From Sciurus carolinensis (Eukaryota > Chordata > Mammalia > Rodentia > Sciuridae): a stretch of DNA of 64,000 bases. The translations under genes were made by a program, and so were the position numbers. The notes under the pieces are model-generated. The model made no database searches, had not been told where the DNA came from, and was given only the letters and a program-made list of their open reading frames with translations. Each line of letters opens with the position of its first letter. The first letter of the stretch is position 1. Where the stretch lies: NCBI RefSeq assembly GCF_902686445.1, contig NW_025920105.1:2208979-2272978 (forward strand), read 5' to 3'. Shown piece after piece: positions 34,094 to 45,985 of this stretch.

Positions 34094-35357
34094 TCACTCT
34101 GGCTCCAATTCCACTCTGGCCCCTAACTACAGCCCTTTTTAAATATTGAATCCTTAACCCAAGAAGGAGTTTCTCACTCTCAAGAAAGACCACATTTCCC
34201 CCTTAATGTGTATTTCCTTCCTAAGTAAACCTCTGCCTATGCTTTTGTTTTGTTCATGCTGAAATTCTTTATCATCATGTATACCAAGAACTCTGCTGAT
34301 TCTGAGTGGAATTCTCCCTCCCCTCTGGAAACTCCTCAGACACTTCTCCAGAGACATTTCTTCTAACATGACACACTGACCAGTACATATTTACCTAATG
34401 TCATGGGGTGCTAGGTTAAATATTAGAAATAAAATATTAAGGTGTTTAATGCAAAGTCTATGGGTATTGTAGTGTCCCAGAGGGTTTCTCCCCACATTTT
34501 AAAATTTTTGGAAGGTTTATATATGTTTGAACATTATTTGTGCTTTATTATGGGTAAATTTGCTATTTCTTTTTCTTTCATCAGATAGAGGTACTCCAAT
34601 CCCAACAACTTAATGAAATACCACAATTAAAATTGGAGTTTACAGCTGAAAATGAAATTCAAAAATGATGAGAATTATGGAAGACTTGTGATGGTACCTT
34701 GTGATAAACTTTATGCAAATGTCACTGGTATGTTACCATTTTATAGTTTCACAACACTTCTAAAAATTTAAGAATTTAAATTCTTAAATAAGCATGTAAA
34801 TCTCTTTTTATAACTAAAAAAGGGTAAACCTTGTATGTTGTAATAATGACAGTAGAGATTCATCACTGGGCACAGATGCCACAGTAGCTTAAGTGTGTAA
34901 GTAAGGACATTGCAGATCACCTCCATTGGCTGATCATCAGCAAATAGGAAGGAGGGTCCTTGCCAGTAGTAGGGGAAATGGCTAGGTGGGCAATTGGACA
35001 AAATGCAGGGTTGAAGGCTGCCCAAGTGGGAAGCCCATGTGCCAGGCCTCCTGTGTTGTGGTGAGGGTCTGTATGGCTAGCCCAGGCTGAGATTTAGATC
35101 TGCAGGGCTGCCAGATGAGGTGAAAGCAGTAGAGAGGCAGAATTATTAGCAAACTTTGGTTCTTCCAGGAGTCTTTTGCATCAAACTGTGTGCATCAGCA
35201 CACTTTTATAATAAGAGATTCCTGGAACTGATGTTCTGGGTTAAGTGTCTATGTGTTTAATCCTGATAGATATTTCCAAATTGTATTCCAATGGGGGAGT
35301 CCATTTCACTATGCATTAACCAATTATAAATATCATTTAAATTTGCATTTTTTATAA
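34094..35357. other. No gene recognised
   Basis: A TTTCTTTTTCTTTCATCAG splice-acceptor-like string at 34566-34584 is followed by a short open stretch, but there is no matching donor or family signal. Confidence 0.4.
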
Positions 35358-35450
35358 GTTTTTTTTTTTTTTTTGTGGTGCTGGGGATTGAACCCAGGGC
35401 TTTGTGCTTGTGAGGCAGGCACTCTACCAACTGAGCTATCTCTCCAGCCC
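35358..35450 (-). mobile_element. ID SINE, antisense
   Basis: A T17 tail is followed by GTGCTGGGGATTGAACCCAG and GAGCTATCTCTCCAGCCC. Confidence 0.92.
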
Positions 35451-35834
35451 TATCTTTGCATTTTGATAGGTAAGAAATGTTGACTTTTGATGACTAAATT
35501 GTCCCTTTTTGGGAACAGAGGCGCTCATCCACAGAGAGGTACTAAACCTTAGAGTGTAGAGAGAAACTACTGAGCAAAAATCTCTGCAAGCCAGCTCTTC
35601 TCTGCTGGCTCACAGCCTGGATCCTCACTTAAGGCACACACATTCCCAACTTTACACCCATCCTCCCTGTGTGGCATCTTTGTCTTCCTGTCCTTTGCAT
35701 AATGGCACATCCTAGTGAGCTTCTTACCCATACCTGCCATGGCTGGTCTCCAATGGCACTGCCTCCTAGTGCTTACACCATTCCTATATCTCTCCTAGTA
35801 GTTGGCCTGGTGGCAAGATGCCATTTCATTGTCC
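35451..35834. other. No gene recognised
   Basis: No motif in the 80-codon frame 35669-35911, which partly overlaps an ancient L1. Confidence 0.4.
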
Positions 35835-35945
35835 AGCTATACAATGGAATACTTTTGAGCTTAATAGAAATGAATTTAAAATACATGCTAAAACAGGTTC
35901 GATTCTTTTAAAAATATATTCTAAGTAAAAAATGTCAGGCATTTA
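35835..35945 (+). mobile_element. Ancient L1 ORF2 end fragment
   Basis: GCTATACAATGGAATACTTT, CATGCTAAAACAGGTTCG and AAAAATGTCAGGCAT parallel the MEYYSA...[15 protein letters not shown] end of old L1s. A matching 3' end lies at 36995-37065, so later insertions probably split this copy. Confidence 0.55.
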
Positions 35946-35948
35946 AAA

Positions 35949-35993
35949 TGGTTGGGGATGTAACTCAGTCATTCCTGGATTCAATCCCTAGTT
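35949..35993 (+). mobile_element. Partial ID SINE
   Basis: GGTTGGGGATGTAACTCAGT then TTCAATCCCTAGTTAC. The middle is lost, and the solo LTR begins ten bases on. Confidence 0.6.
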
Positions 35994-36003
35994 ACTGCAA
36001 AGT

Positions 36004-36653
36004 TGTCGCTGGCTGTCTGTGGTGCCAAATCCGCGGGTATTTGTCGCCACCTGCAGCAATAATTTGCACTGGTATAGAGGATAGAGGAAACAAGGGTTTA
36101 CTTGCTTTGAGAGGAGAGAGAGAGAAAGAGACTTTGCTTATTGGAGAGAAAGAGAGATTTTGCTTAAGAGAGAGAGACTACACTTTCAGAGACCCATATC
36201 TTTCTAGTTTTGCTGCTTCTGCTTAAAGGTGTGTCCCGCATCCTGTGAACTAAGGGTGCGTCTATCTGAGGTGTTTTTTTAGAGGTGCTTTCTATCTGCT
36301 TGTCGCTTCTTCTTCTTCCTTTCTGCTAATGGCTTCTACTCTGCTTCTTTCTGCTAGCTGTTGCTCTTACTGTTGCGCCCCCGCCTACCACCCGCTTATA
36401 TTCCCTCCAGGAGGCAGAGGGCGGGGCCATGCCAGTTGCGATCAGGCTCAGGCGAGGAGCCAGCTGCCCCATCATAGCAAGGGTTAAAACGAGCAGGCCC
36501 AAGCAGGCGTGCTCGGGAACACCTGTGCGCCTGTTGTGCTTGTGGACTTAACTGAATACAGCCAGTGATAAATCACCTGAGTGCGCTTATGTTAATTACC
36601 CTCCTCACTGCCGATGTGATCAGGCACAGTTCTGGCTGGCACAGCCCCCAACA
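36004..36653 (-). mobile_element. Solo LTR, class II, same family as the 5-kb provirus
   Basis: On the minus strand it starts TGTTGGGGGCTGTGCC, contains GGGAATATAAGCGGG (TATA box), TTCACAGGATGCGGGACAC and repeated AAGCAAA motifs, and ends AGCCAGCGACA. All but the last part aligns with 5012-5773. Flanks CAAAGT (35998-36003) and CAAAAT (36654-36659) are a 6-bp duplication with one change. U5 here runs about 40 bp past the point where the provirus goes to its PBS. GA-rich bases at 36105-36180 belong to the LTR. Confidence 0.85.
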
Positions 36654-36890
36654 CAAAATGACAACAAAAAAGATTAAAAGTGTAAGTTTAATATCATATA
36701 TATACATATATATTACCAATAAATATGATATATTGCTACATTCTGCAATATGAAAGCTATGAAGTTTGATAGAAAAAATGATTTAAAAAATTCTAAAATT
36801 TTATGGTTGTAATGGTTCTACCATTTTGTGAATAGACAAAAATATAATATATTGCATTCTCTATGTTAATTTAATTTTATTTAAAAATAT

Positions 36891-36992
36891 GTTCCTGGTA
36901 CTGGAAATTGAACCCAGGACTTGACTTGTAGTCCTTCTTCTCCAACCTCCTGAGTGAGTATGATGGCAGGAATGCAGTGCCTTGCCTGGTTC
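36891..36992 (-). mobile_element. Composite SINE fragment, antisense
   Basis: TTCCTGGTACTGGAAATTGA and ACCCAGGACTTGACTTG (ID half) are followed by CTCCAACCTCCTGAGTGAGT (B1 half). Confidence 0.55.
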
Positions 36993-36994
36993 TG

Positions 36995-37065
36995 AATTGT
37001 ATATTGAAAATGGTAAATATGATGGTATATAAATTACATGTCAATTAAAAGAAGGAAGAAACTAT
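36995..37065 (+). mobile_element. Ancient L1 3' end fragment
   Basis: GAATTGTATATTGAAAATGG, TATGATGGTATATAAATTAC and CAATTAAAAGAAGG resemble L1M 3' ends. It is probably the continuation of 35835-35945. Confidence 0.45.
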
Positions 37066-37520
37066 GGGTGTGGGTTGGGAGATGGCAATGAAGTTCCAGG
37101 CAATGCTCACATTGCAGTTCCTTCTGCTATCCCCCCAGTGGAGGGATATTGTGTTTTTCTCAGGACTTTTTGTTGTTGATGTCTTGCTTTGCTATGAATA
37201 TGAAACATTGATGCAATGAACATCACTGAACATGAATAAAAGTCATCCTGGCAAGTCTTGGTGCTCCCATGTTGCCTCAGATTTGATGTTTGTCAGTGCG
37301 ACACTGGTGTGGAGGGGTAGTTCTACTGACCCTGAGAGATTGGGAATGCCTGAGTCCCTACCCTCTGCCCAGGTAGCTTCTCAGTTACATGAAAAAGCCC
37401 TGAGGAGATTTCCTTTTACCTTTATCCTATTATTCAATCAGTTTTCTTAAACATTAAAATAAATCTGTCCAGTATTACTCTGAAGAAACAAGTCAAAGTG
37501 AGGAGAGCTGGAGTCTAGAT
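37066..37520. other. No gene recognised
   Basis: The 72-codon frame at 37232-37450 has no motif. Confidence 0.4.
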
Positions 37521-37955
37521 CAGTGGTCATCAAATCAAGGCCCAAATGATGTCTGTGTACTAGCTAAGACTTGTTTTTATAGATGCACATATGCATAGTG
37601 TGATACCAGGAAACATTAGTTGTGAGCAACAAATTAAGCAATATCTCATAAAGATGCTACACTCCAGGGCTGAGTGTGTTGCTCAGAGGAACAGCAACTG
37701 CCTAGTGCATGAAAAGTTCTTGGTTCCACGCCAAGGATGGTCCCAAAAAGTGAATAAAGAAAAAATACTATATGCAATTATTGTTACTATATTTTTAGTT
37801 CCATCACTTAAAATCTCTTAGAAATCTGCTTTTTTACCCTCTCATTACATAAGTGCCCATATAATAACAATTTTTCCCCTTAGCTCACAAAATCTAAAAT
37901 GGTATCTAACTCATTCCAGAAAAAAAAAAGTTTGCCCCTGGAGTAGACTCCAGAG
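37521..37955. mobile_element. hAT-type MITE split by an ID SINE
   Basis: The left end CAGTGGTCATCAAATCAAGG and right end AAAAAGTTTGCCCCTG look like paired MITE ends, with CTCACAAAATCTAAAATGGT inside. Flanks GAGTCTAG and GAGTAGAC could be an 8-bp duplication with changes. An ID-like SINE lies at 37661-37765. Confidence 0.55.
37661..37765 (+). mobile_element. ID-like SINE, diverged
   Basis: CCAGGGCTGAGTGTGTTGCT, GCCTAGTGCATGAAAAGTTC and an A-rich tail. Confidence 0.5.
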
Positions 37956-39457
37956 AGATGTTGAAAATAACATTGAAAAGAATTGTACTGTATGAAGGTG
38001 GAATAAACTCAAATTATAATTACTTCACAAAACTTACATATTAATCAGGTCTTGAAATGGTTTTCAAACATTTCATATATTTTAGTTTGGAGAAGTTAAG
38101 AGGGAAAAAACCTTGGTTGTATCAGCTGTAAAAAGAAAAAAATGAATGGAAAATTAGAAGAAAATCAATTGGAAGCTATTCATGCATTTTGTGATAAAAT
38201 AATAGTTATATAAAAATAATGTCATTGAACACCCCTGTGTGTATAATCTCATGCATTCCTCATAAAAACCCTGAAAGACTGAAGGATTGAGAAACATGAA
38301 AGATTTCTGCAAGGTGGAGCCATCTCAGTCCCCTGTGCAGCAGGGGGTGGTGCACAGTTACCTGCTGTCCCCTCAGCTCCCACCAGGCAAAACTGACAGA
38401 CCCCCACATGTTGATACCAGTCCTGCTACATCCTCCCACAGGGTCAGTGTTCTGGGCCTCACATCCATCAGCCACTCTAAACTCAGGGACCATGAAACCT
38501 GGGCCCCCCAGTCACAGCTGCCTAACCTGGGCTCTGGAGGCTGTCCTTTCCACATGGGAGTATGCTGCCTTCCTTGGGCTATGCTGGGGGAGGCAGGTGG
38601 TGTCCCAGACTAGGTGCAATCATCTCACAGTGCTTAACATGGTGTCCTGACACAGGGACTCTGGGAGCTCAGGGCCATCCAAGGAGGTGTCAGTGGTGAA
38701 AACCATTCACAGTCTCACTGTCTTTCTTCTTCCAAATGCTGCCAAGTAGTTTTAGAAGAGGGTGCTCCAATCTTAGGACTTTATAATCTGACCTGTAGCC
38801 CGGGAGTTGAGGGTTCTCCTTTTAGCCATCTTTCTGGAAAGGAAAATTGACATTTGGAAAATGGCCACATCATGTGAACAGAATTTTCTTCTTCCTCTCA
38901 CCCTAGGTGTCCCCATTGGATGGGTAGCTGAGAGGAACTCATAGACTGGGGAGTTTAGCATAGGGCTAATGAGGACAGGCAGAAGAGTCATGTGGAAGGC
39001 CTCTGGGGCTGCAGCAGTTGCACTAGCAGTTAGATTTACTTCTGCAGCACTGGCAGATGGGAGTGGGAAGATGCTGTTGCTGCTAGAGCTTGGATCATCC
39101 CTTCCTGGGGGAAAGCCAGGGAAGTGCCAGAACATGAAACTGGAATCCTGAGACTGGTTTGAGTTGCCAGTAATTGTCCTTAGGATGTTCCCCCGTTTGC
39201 TCCTCTCTAAATCAGGAATCAGGGTTGACTGAAACTGGAATCAAGGGTGGCTAAGGTTTTTGTTTATGCTTTGGATGTGAGTGCCTTTGGACTCTAATCT
39301 CCTGTTATCTGCATCTGCCTTTTCACCTCTGCACATGATGTCACCATGAAACCTTGAAACTCAGAAAATTCAGAGTTCTGTAGTGGGTTGATTGACTGTA
39401 TCAGGGTCACTTATGAATACAGTGTTACTAATGCTCAATTCTTCACTCATCTAGGTA
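37956..39457. other. No gene recognised
   Basis: 38280-39150 is GC-richer than its surroundings and has overlapping frames on both strands (for example 38287-38613), but none has a family motif. It may be unique sequence. Confidence 0.4.
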
Positions 39458-39536
39458 ATTTGCAGTTCTGGAGATTGAATTAAGGACTGTGCACATATGA
39501 GTCAGTGCTCCACCACTGAGTTGCATCTCCAGCCCT
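39458..39536 (-). mobile_element. ID SINE, antisense, diverged
   Basis: GTTCTGGAGATTGAATTAAG, GTGCTCCACCACTGAGTTGC and ATCTCCAGCCC. Confidence 0.75.
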
Positions 39537-40663
39537 TCTGAAAAATTCCATAGCTTTTGGGCTTCCATGGACATGCAGAGAATGAGCAATCATGACACAC
39601 CAGCTAGTTAAAAGGAGGCAGTGACTGAGCCCAGTCAGCTACTTTTCCTATTGATATCTTAGTTATAAGGTGTCTGATTTTTTTCTTAAAGGAATAGCAG
39701 AGATTTAGTTAGGAAAGTACAAACATACTCAAGAAAAAAGGGGAGACTATTTCAAGAGAGATGGTTTTGGGGTAAAACAAGAAATACACATTTAAGGGAG
39801 AATACAGTCTCTCTCCAGAAGAAGAGACAGCCATTATCTGCTTTTTTAGACTATTTTCTTTACCCAAAAGTTGACTGACTTCTTTCTTTAAATACTAGGA
39901 TATTTTCCTTCTTGGTTCCTTTGCTTAAATGGGGAAATGGTTTAAAAAAGACATTCAGGAACTTTTTATGGCAAGTTATTTTTAGATGGTTGTTTGGTAG
40001 TTTTGTTTTCAGATTGATAAACATGAAACTGAGATTGAGTATATACTTAAGATGTTTATAAAATGCCTAAAAATGTGCCTGGCTAGAATACTGCACAGGG
40101 TTTTGCCAGTTTTCTTTCCAAACTTTCTCATTTGTATAGCAAAATCTGGCAGAGTTAGCATCACAGAAATGAGTACTGCATACCATGGAAACATTCATGT
40201 AGCCCCCCACTAATACACACCCACATGTCCATCCATACCTTTTTCTATGCTTCCATTAATTTGGTGCCAGGTGCTGTTTAGTAGATCATTCTTGAATAAA
40301 ACTCAGTTTTGCACTCAAGAAGTCTAAAGTCTTTTTTTTTTTTTTTTTTTGGTTATTGATAATGCTGAATTGGCTATTATTCTCTTCAATACCTTTAAAG
40401 ACAAACCTGATATCCATCTAGGGACACATGTCTGAGCACTGGTGACTTAAGAAATTTTCTTATTTTCCTTAAGAAAATTGAAAATCATTAATAATATTAA
40501 ATTACATGGTGCTTTGTACCTGGAAATGAAATATTTAAAACATTTATCTGTTGGGACTAATGACACATTTACTAATTCAGGCTGACTCCTTACTCCCTGG
40601 TGAGTGAGCAAGATCAAGGACTCAAAGGCAGTTTCAAAAGTTAATGATGATAAATCAGACCAC
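39537..40663. other. No gene recognised
   Basis: A/T-rich sequence with a T20 run at 40332-40352, possibly a remnant SINE tail. Confidence 0.45.
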
Positions 40664-41000
40664 TGTCAGGGATTGGTTAACAACAGTTTCACAAATGTCA
40701 TCAGCTCGTGCTTGCCATATAGTCCTATGGGACTCTCGCCTGCATGAAACCCCCACCCCTTGCTGACCTTTAAGCTGATTGGTTCCTGCCTAGCCTTCAC
40801 TCTACATAAAAGCTGTGTGACTTCCTCAATAAATGAGCTCCTGCTGTGACTGGTCTCCCTGATGCATCTGATTGTCCTCCACTCAGAGGGCTGGGTGCAG
40901 GCGGTCAGTTGGCCCTACCTTTCCCGGTCTGGCCTTGTTGGGGATTGCTCCCTTCCCTTGTCACTGGTCGAGAAGAGAAAGGGGGCTAAAGACCCTGACA
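40664..41000 (+). mobile_element. Solo LTR, sense
   Basis: It begins TGTCAGGG and ends CCCTGACA, a perfect 8-bp terminal inverted repeat. CTACATAAAAGCTG (about 40803) serves as TATA box and CAATAAATGAGC (about 40830) as poly(A) signal, only about 25 bp apart. Flanks (GACCAC and TTTATC) do not match, so the duplication is gone or this is not a simple insertion. Confidence 0.7.
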
Positions 41001-41373
41001 TTTATCTTTATATCATCTCCTTAGGAATATTAAATTTAAATTTAAATACTGGTGACCAGTTTTTTGGCATTTCCCATACTTCCACATACCATTTGATTGG
41101 TTCTCAAAGCCTTAAATCTCATTAATTTATTTTTATAGCCTACCTTTACTCCAGTGTTTACAGAGGTTTAGTGTCTGGGATTTCTTTTTTTTTTTGGGGG
41201 GGGGGATTTCTTTTATTTTTCTTTTCCAGGTTACTCAGGCATTACTGTCTTGCTTTCAAATGAGCCCACTGTATGCTCTTGGCATTCTACCGATTTTCTG
41301 CATGGCTTTGCAGTTTCTAGCTCATTTTGTTACATGTCTGCTTCCAGCTCATACTTTTCATATATCTTTTGCA

Positions 41374-41496
41374 CATTTTTTCTGAGATGGGTTTTGCTGC
41401 TTCCCAGGCTGACCTCAGGTTCCTAGGCTTAAGTAATTTCTCTGCTGCAGCATGCTGAATAACGGACAACACGTGTGTGCCACAACACCCAGTCTT
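41374..41496 (-). mobile_element. Alu/B1-like 7SL-derived monomer, antisense
   Basis: TGAGATGGGTTTTGCTGCTT, CCCAGGCTGACCTCAGGTTC and GTGTGCCACAACACCCAG follow the reverse order of a free 7SL-type monomer. Confidence 0.6.
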
Positions 41497-41675
41497 CTGG
41501 GTGCAGGGCAGTATTTTGATGTTCATGTTCTTCAGTGAAATTCTGTAAGCACATGAAGTTCACACTGCATTGTAAAGGCAGATACAAGGCTCTGTACTTT
41601 GTACAAAATTCTGGAAGGTCCCAGGGATATTAAGTTGGAACTGAAACTTCTGGAAGAGTTTTCAGAGAATTTGAA

Positions 41676-42115
41676 TGGGTCCATTCAGGCTGCTGTAACA
41701 AAATACCACACACCAAGTAGCTTGAACAAGAAAAAACTTTTTCTCAAAGTTTTGGAGGCTGTAGAGTCTAAGGTCAAGGTTCTGACATTTTTGGTTTATC
41801 ATTAGGTTTCTCTCTATGGCTTGTAGGCATCTGCCTTTTCATAGAATCCTGACATCAGCATTTCTTAGGGCCAGTTGTCTCAACTTTGTGTTGGGGTGGG
41901 TGGGAACAGGGGACTGAACCCAGAAATCTGCACCTGTGTTTTCATCCTCTTCCCATAAGACCACCAATTTTATCTCATTAGTCACCCCATTCCATCTTAA
42001 GATCTCATTTAGCCTTACTTGCCTCCTAAAGGTCTATCCCCAACACAGTCACATTGTGTGGAACAAGGCTTCAACATATAAATTTTGGATGGGGGAACAC
42101 ACTTCAATTTAGAGT
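41676..42115 (-). mobile_element. MLT1-like MaLR LTR, antisense
   Basis: CCATTCAGGCTGCTGTAACA, AAATACCACACACCAAGTAG, AGTTTTGGAGGCTGTAGAGT and TTCAACATATAAATTTTGG follow the reverse complement of an MLT1-type LTR. Confidence 0.75.
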
Positions 42116-42305
42116 AGAGGGCCTGAGGCCCAGCATTACATTTCTTTGTGGATGAAGCAAAGGGACATGCTCAAAGACCCATAAGTATTATGCAGATGAG
42201 TTGTAACTCAGGATTCATGTCTGACTCCAAAGCCCCATCACCTCCATGAAGCCACATGACTCATGCAAATTTATCATGGTCTTGGATAGCAGCATTCAAC
42301 AAAAG

Positions 42306-42672
42306 TGGGATTTGTATCCATATGGTGCTCTTCACCAATGGGACTAATATCTCTTAGGTCGGAATTTGAGCGGCTATATGAGGGGAAAATAATGACTAAG
42401 GAAATGGGCAGCATACCAGTGACCCATCAAACAGGGGCAGATAAACTCCACTAATGCTTAAGTCCATCTATCACTCAGCAGGACTCCCCAACTATTCTGG
42501 CCTATAAAGACCCTGGGCAGCTGGGACCACATACAATTTTCTCTGGTTCTCCACCCTGACCTGTACCCCAGGGGGATGGGAATTTCACCCAAGAGCTAAA
42601 TTCCAATAAAGCTTGCTTCCACCATTTTCAGCCCACTTTTGTCTGGCCACCAGCCCTACCCTCAAGCTTACA
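42306..42672 (+). mobile_element. ERV1-like solo LTR
   Basis: GGCCTATAAAGACCCTGGG near 42500 is a good TATA box, and CCAATAAAGCTTGCTTCC near 42603 a good poly(A) signal about 100 bp on. TG...CA limits (TGGGATTTG to AGCTTACA) are my best guess. The order is typical of gammaretrovirus-like LTRs. Confidence 0.55.
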
Positions 42673-42744
42673 ATATCCTCAAGAGAAATTTTCTGAGTCC
42701 TTCTAAGAAGGACTCAGAACAAATTTGGAAAGTGTCTGAGGACT

Positions 42745-43400
42745 GATCTTAGAGAATCAAGGAACAACAATATATTTTCAAATTTTCTATCAAAGGAGAA
42801 ATGTGAAAGAAGGTATAATGTGCCTCACAGGCATAATGATAAAATATGTTATCAAAATATTACAGAAGGAAAATTTATCTATATCAAAAGAGTGCTGAAA
42901 TAAAAATTTTGAAAACCCATATAAGGAAGAGAGTAAAAAGTAACAATATTTTTTAAACAAGATTTGAAAATGATTCACTTCTCCCTTAAGAGGCTATTAT
43001 CTGGGAGTATCTCTATCAAAGAACATGAAGCTTCATGCAACCTGCTTCAATGAAGAATTTATAAAAGTCTCAAATTAGAAAGATGCCATGACTGTAGTAT
43101 ATAGGCATTGAGAGAGCATAATCTCAAAGGGAATCACAAGAGATTAATCTAAAAAGGTTAATAGAAACATTTCCAAATACAAATGAAAAAGAATGTATAG
43201 CATGTCTATATTAGTTTAAATAAAAATAAATTCTAACAGACACCAGCTGTATGTAAGAATCATGTATTTTAAAAAGTAAATTAGAAAAATAGATTGTAAG
43301 AGCAAACTAAATTTATAATACGGTAGTGAGAAAATTGACCCGTTGGTGAGTTTGGTTGGGTGGAGATGGAAATTGAGTCTCAACTTTTTACTTCATAAGT
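42745..43400. repeat. Unclassified dispersed repeat, copy 1 (pairs with 62.3 kb)
   Basis: It matches 62275-62985 in the same order: AAGGAACAACA/AAGAACCAACA, ATCTATATCAAAAGAGTGCT/GTATCTGTATCAGAATAATGCT, CTGGGAGTATCTCTA/CTGGGAATATATCTA, CAACCTGCTTCA/TAGCTTGCTTCA and TGGTGGAGATGGAAA-like. Divergence is high, so both copies are old. No frame. Confidence 0.6.
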
Positions 43401-45146
43401 TCTCATATATCCCAAATTTTATTAATTAGTACTTTCTCTGACTTTGTAAATTTGAAAATATAAAAATTATAAAATTGTTCACAATCAAAAATATTTCATT
43501 TTGATTTATTTGCATTTTCTGTGACAGGCATGTAACATATTGCATTTATGGAAAAGTTACAATAATTAACATACCATAGAAATGTATGGAAAACAAAGTA
43601 GAAGGATATCTTAAAAACAAAGATCATGCTATAACATTTTTTATTCTTTATGATGGTAGAATATTAATCAATTACTATACTGGTCTTTTATTTATTTTGA
43701 GTTCTGTATGAAGAAATAAAATATTATCATGGATATCTGATAATTATTCATTTCCCTCCTCTTTATATTTCTTATTTTAGAGAAAAATATGAATTCATAT
43801 TCAGAGGGAATTGGGTATGTACTTGAATTCTGCAAATTATTATTTAATGTTTTGAACTCAGAACTTCACAAGGCAAAGAAAATGACAATACCAAATTATG
43901 TGTCTATAGCTTGAAGACATTTCTCAGATTTAATAGGGAGAATAATTTCCAGTAACATGGAAGAACTACATCTTGCTTAAAAATAATTTAAGTAATTCTT
44001 CCTCCAAAATAATAAAAATATTACTTCCATGAAATTCTTTTTGTTAGATGAATGAGAAATAAGAGCTCTACATTTTGGGGATTTTAGTGAATTTTATAGA
44101 AATGTCCTAATTATGAACGCTTGACATCTTTCATGTACTACCTGGATTAATGGAGAAAGGCAATGTTAGTGAGCCAATTAGCATTTTGAAGCACAGACAG
44201 GAAAATTAGGAAGTGGGGAGGATGATTCCACTCCCTCACTCTTCAAGGGAGGGGAGAAACCTACAGTTTGATGAATGATTTGTAGACTGATATATTGATT
44301 TGTTGAATTAGTGCTATTGTGACCAGGTTGATTTGTCTTTTTTAGTGTCAAGTAACAGCCTTGAAAGAATAAGAGTAAAATTTTAAAACTAATCTCAAGA
44401 CTTTCTGTGTGTCACTTTATCTTGATATCTAACATACTTAACACCCACCCTTAGACTACATCCTTTACAAAATACCTGTGTGCCTTGCTATATTTTCTCT
44501 CTTCTCTTGATGTCTCTTTTGAGACTGAGATTCTCTTTTCCACATAAATGCTAATTCTCATGATTTAACTGTAAACAAGTCCCGGTACTACTACCAAGTT
44601 ACTGACCATCATCAGTGGAGAAAAGATCACCTACAACAAGTTGCTGAGAAAAAACTTGTTGTGTAATGTTTTGTGGGTTCAAAAATTCATTCCACATTTG
44701 GATAGAATTTATTTCCCATTTAGTTTATCTCATCTTATTAAAATTTGGGGCCATATGTTTAAAATGTATGCAACTCAATTGTACAATATATATTACCTAA
44801 TTAATATACTTTATGATAGATATACTATGTAATATATATGCAATGTATAAAATTTACTAGTATATGTTAGATTATATTATACTCTATAGTATATATTACA
44901 CTATATGGTGCTAAATGTCTTGTATATACATATTATACACATGATATGTAACAATAGTATATATTATATACAATTTTAAGTATATGTCCAAAGTGAAACT
45001 TTAATGGAATAAAATATAGCAATTTCATGTATGCATGTGTGTATATATGTATATATAATTTATGAATAAATACACCATATTACTTAAATTGTATGTTTCA
45101 ATAATTATTTTTTACTTACTGATAATTGAACAATAAGATTCATGGG
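43401..45146. other. No gene recognised; very A/T-rich
   Basis: 44770-45075 is TA-rich low-complexity sequence (TATATGTTAGATTATATTAT and similar). No frame longer than 63 codons. Confidence 0.5.
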
Positions 45147-45225
45147 TCTTTGGGTGTAGCTAGAGGTAGAGCAATTGCCTGGCCTGTGCAAAGACTTGTG
45201 TTTCACTGCTAGCACAACAAAAAGA
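45147..45225 (+). mobile_element. ID SINE, diverged
   Basis: TTGGGTGTAGCTAGAGGTAG, GCAATTGCCTGGCCTGTGC and TTTCACTGCTAGCAC. Confidence 0.65.
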
Positions 45226-45707
45226 AATAAGAAGCTTCAGAGATAAATTAGATAATTCATCATTATTTGATGGTTTATCAGAGTGAAATATTTGTAATAA
45301 ATGCATAGTAATTTTCAGGAAGGCCACAATGACTGCACTGATATTCATACTTGCAGTTGATGAATTTACTGAGAATAATCTTTGGAAAAAATTTGGAAAG
45401 AGTGGATTTCTACTTTTTACCACATGCAGTAGAAACGTATGTGTTGAAACAAAGTGCTTTCTATTGTATACTGTCTTATATAACTAATTAAATCAATTTA
45501 AAATTTTTTTAAAACATAAGAAAAAAACATTACTTTTATAAATGTTTAAATTTTTTTTACCTTGAATTATTCTTGCTATTGCCCATTTTCAAAGAAATTA
45601 GATCAAAACTATCAAGGATGGTCTATAGTTCATCTTAATGACATTAGCATATCTTATCACCTCATGCATGGTAGTTATTTTAACCATCAGAAAAGAAAAG
45701 TATCTAG

Positions 45708-45985
45708 CCACTCACTATTGTACAAATCTATAATCACACCCTGGGAGGCTAAGACCAGAGGACTGCAAGTTCAAGGACAGTTTCAGCAACCCAGTGAGGC
45801 CCTGAACAACTTAGCCAGACCCTGTCTCTAAAGAAAACACAAAAAGGACCGAGGAACTGACCCAGTGGTAGAGCACACCCTTGGTGTCAATCCCCATATG
45901 AAGAAGAAGAAGAAGAAGAAGAAGAAGAAGAAGAAGAAGAAGAAGAAGACCAACACCACCACCACCAACAACAACAAGATCTATA
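45708..45985 (+). mobile_element. Composite B1+ID SINE with (AAG)n tail
   Basis: ACACCCTGGGAGGCTAAGAC and CAACCCAGTGAGGCCCTGAA (B1 half), ACCCAGTGGTAGAGCACACC (ID half), then an AAG array at 45901-45948 running into ACC/AAC repeats. Confidence 0.8.
45901..45948 (+). repeat. (AAG)n microsatellite
   Basis: Sixteen AAG units at the tail of a SINE. Confidence 0.95.

Noticed and set aside
34566..34660. Splice-acceptor-like string followed by an open stretch
   Set aside because: No paired donor, no family match and a stop after about 30 codons. Polypyrimidine-AG strings are common by chance.
35358..35450. tRNA-Ala-like sequence with A and B boxes
   Set aside because: It is an ID SINE derived from tRNA-Ala with a poly(T)/poly(A) tail. 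The clover-leaf is not kept, and many copies occur.
38287..38650. Overlapping frames in a GC-richer patch on both strands
   Set aside because: GC-rich DNA lacks stops by composition. The frames overlap on opposite strands and match nothing I know.
44770..45075. TA-rich tract as a possible origin or scaffold attachment region
   Set aside because: A/T richness alone is not evidence. No defined motif array was seen.
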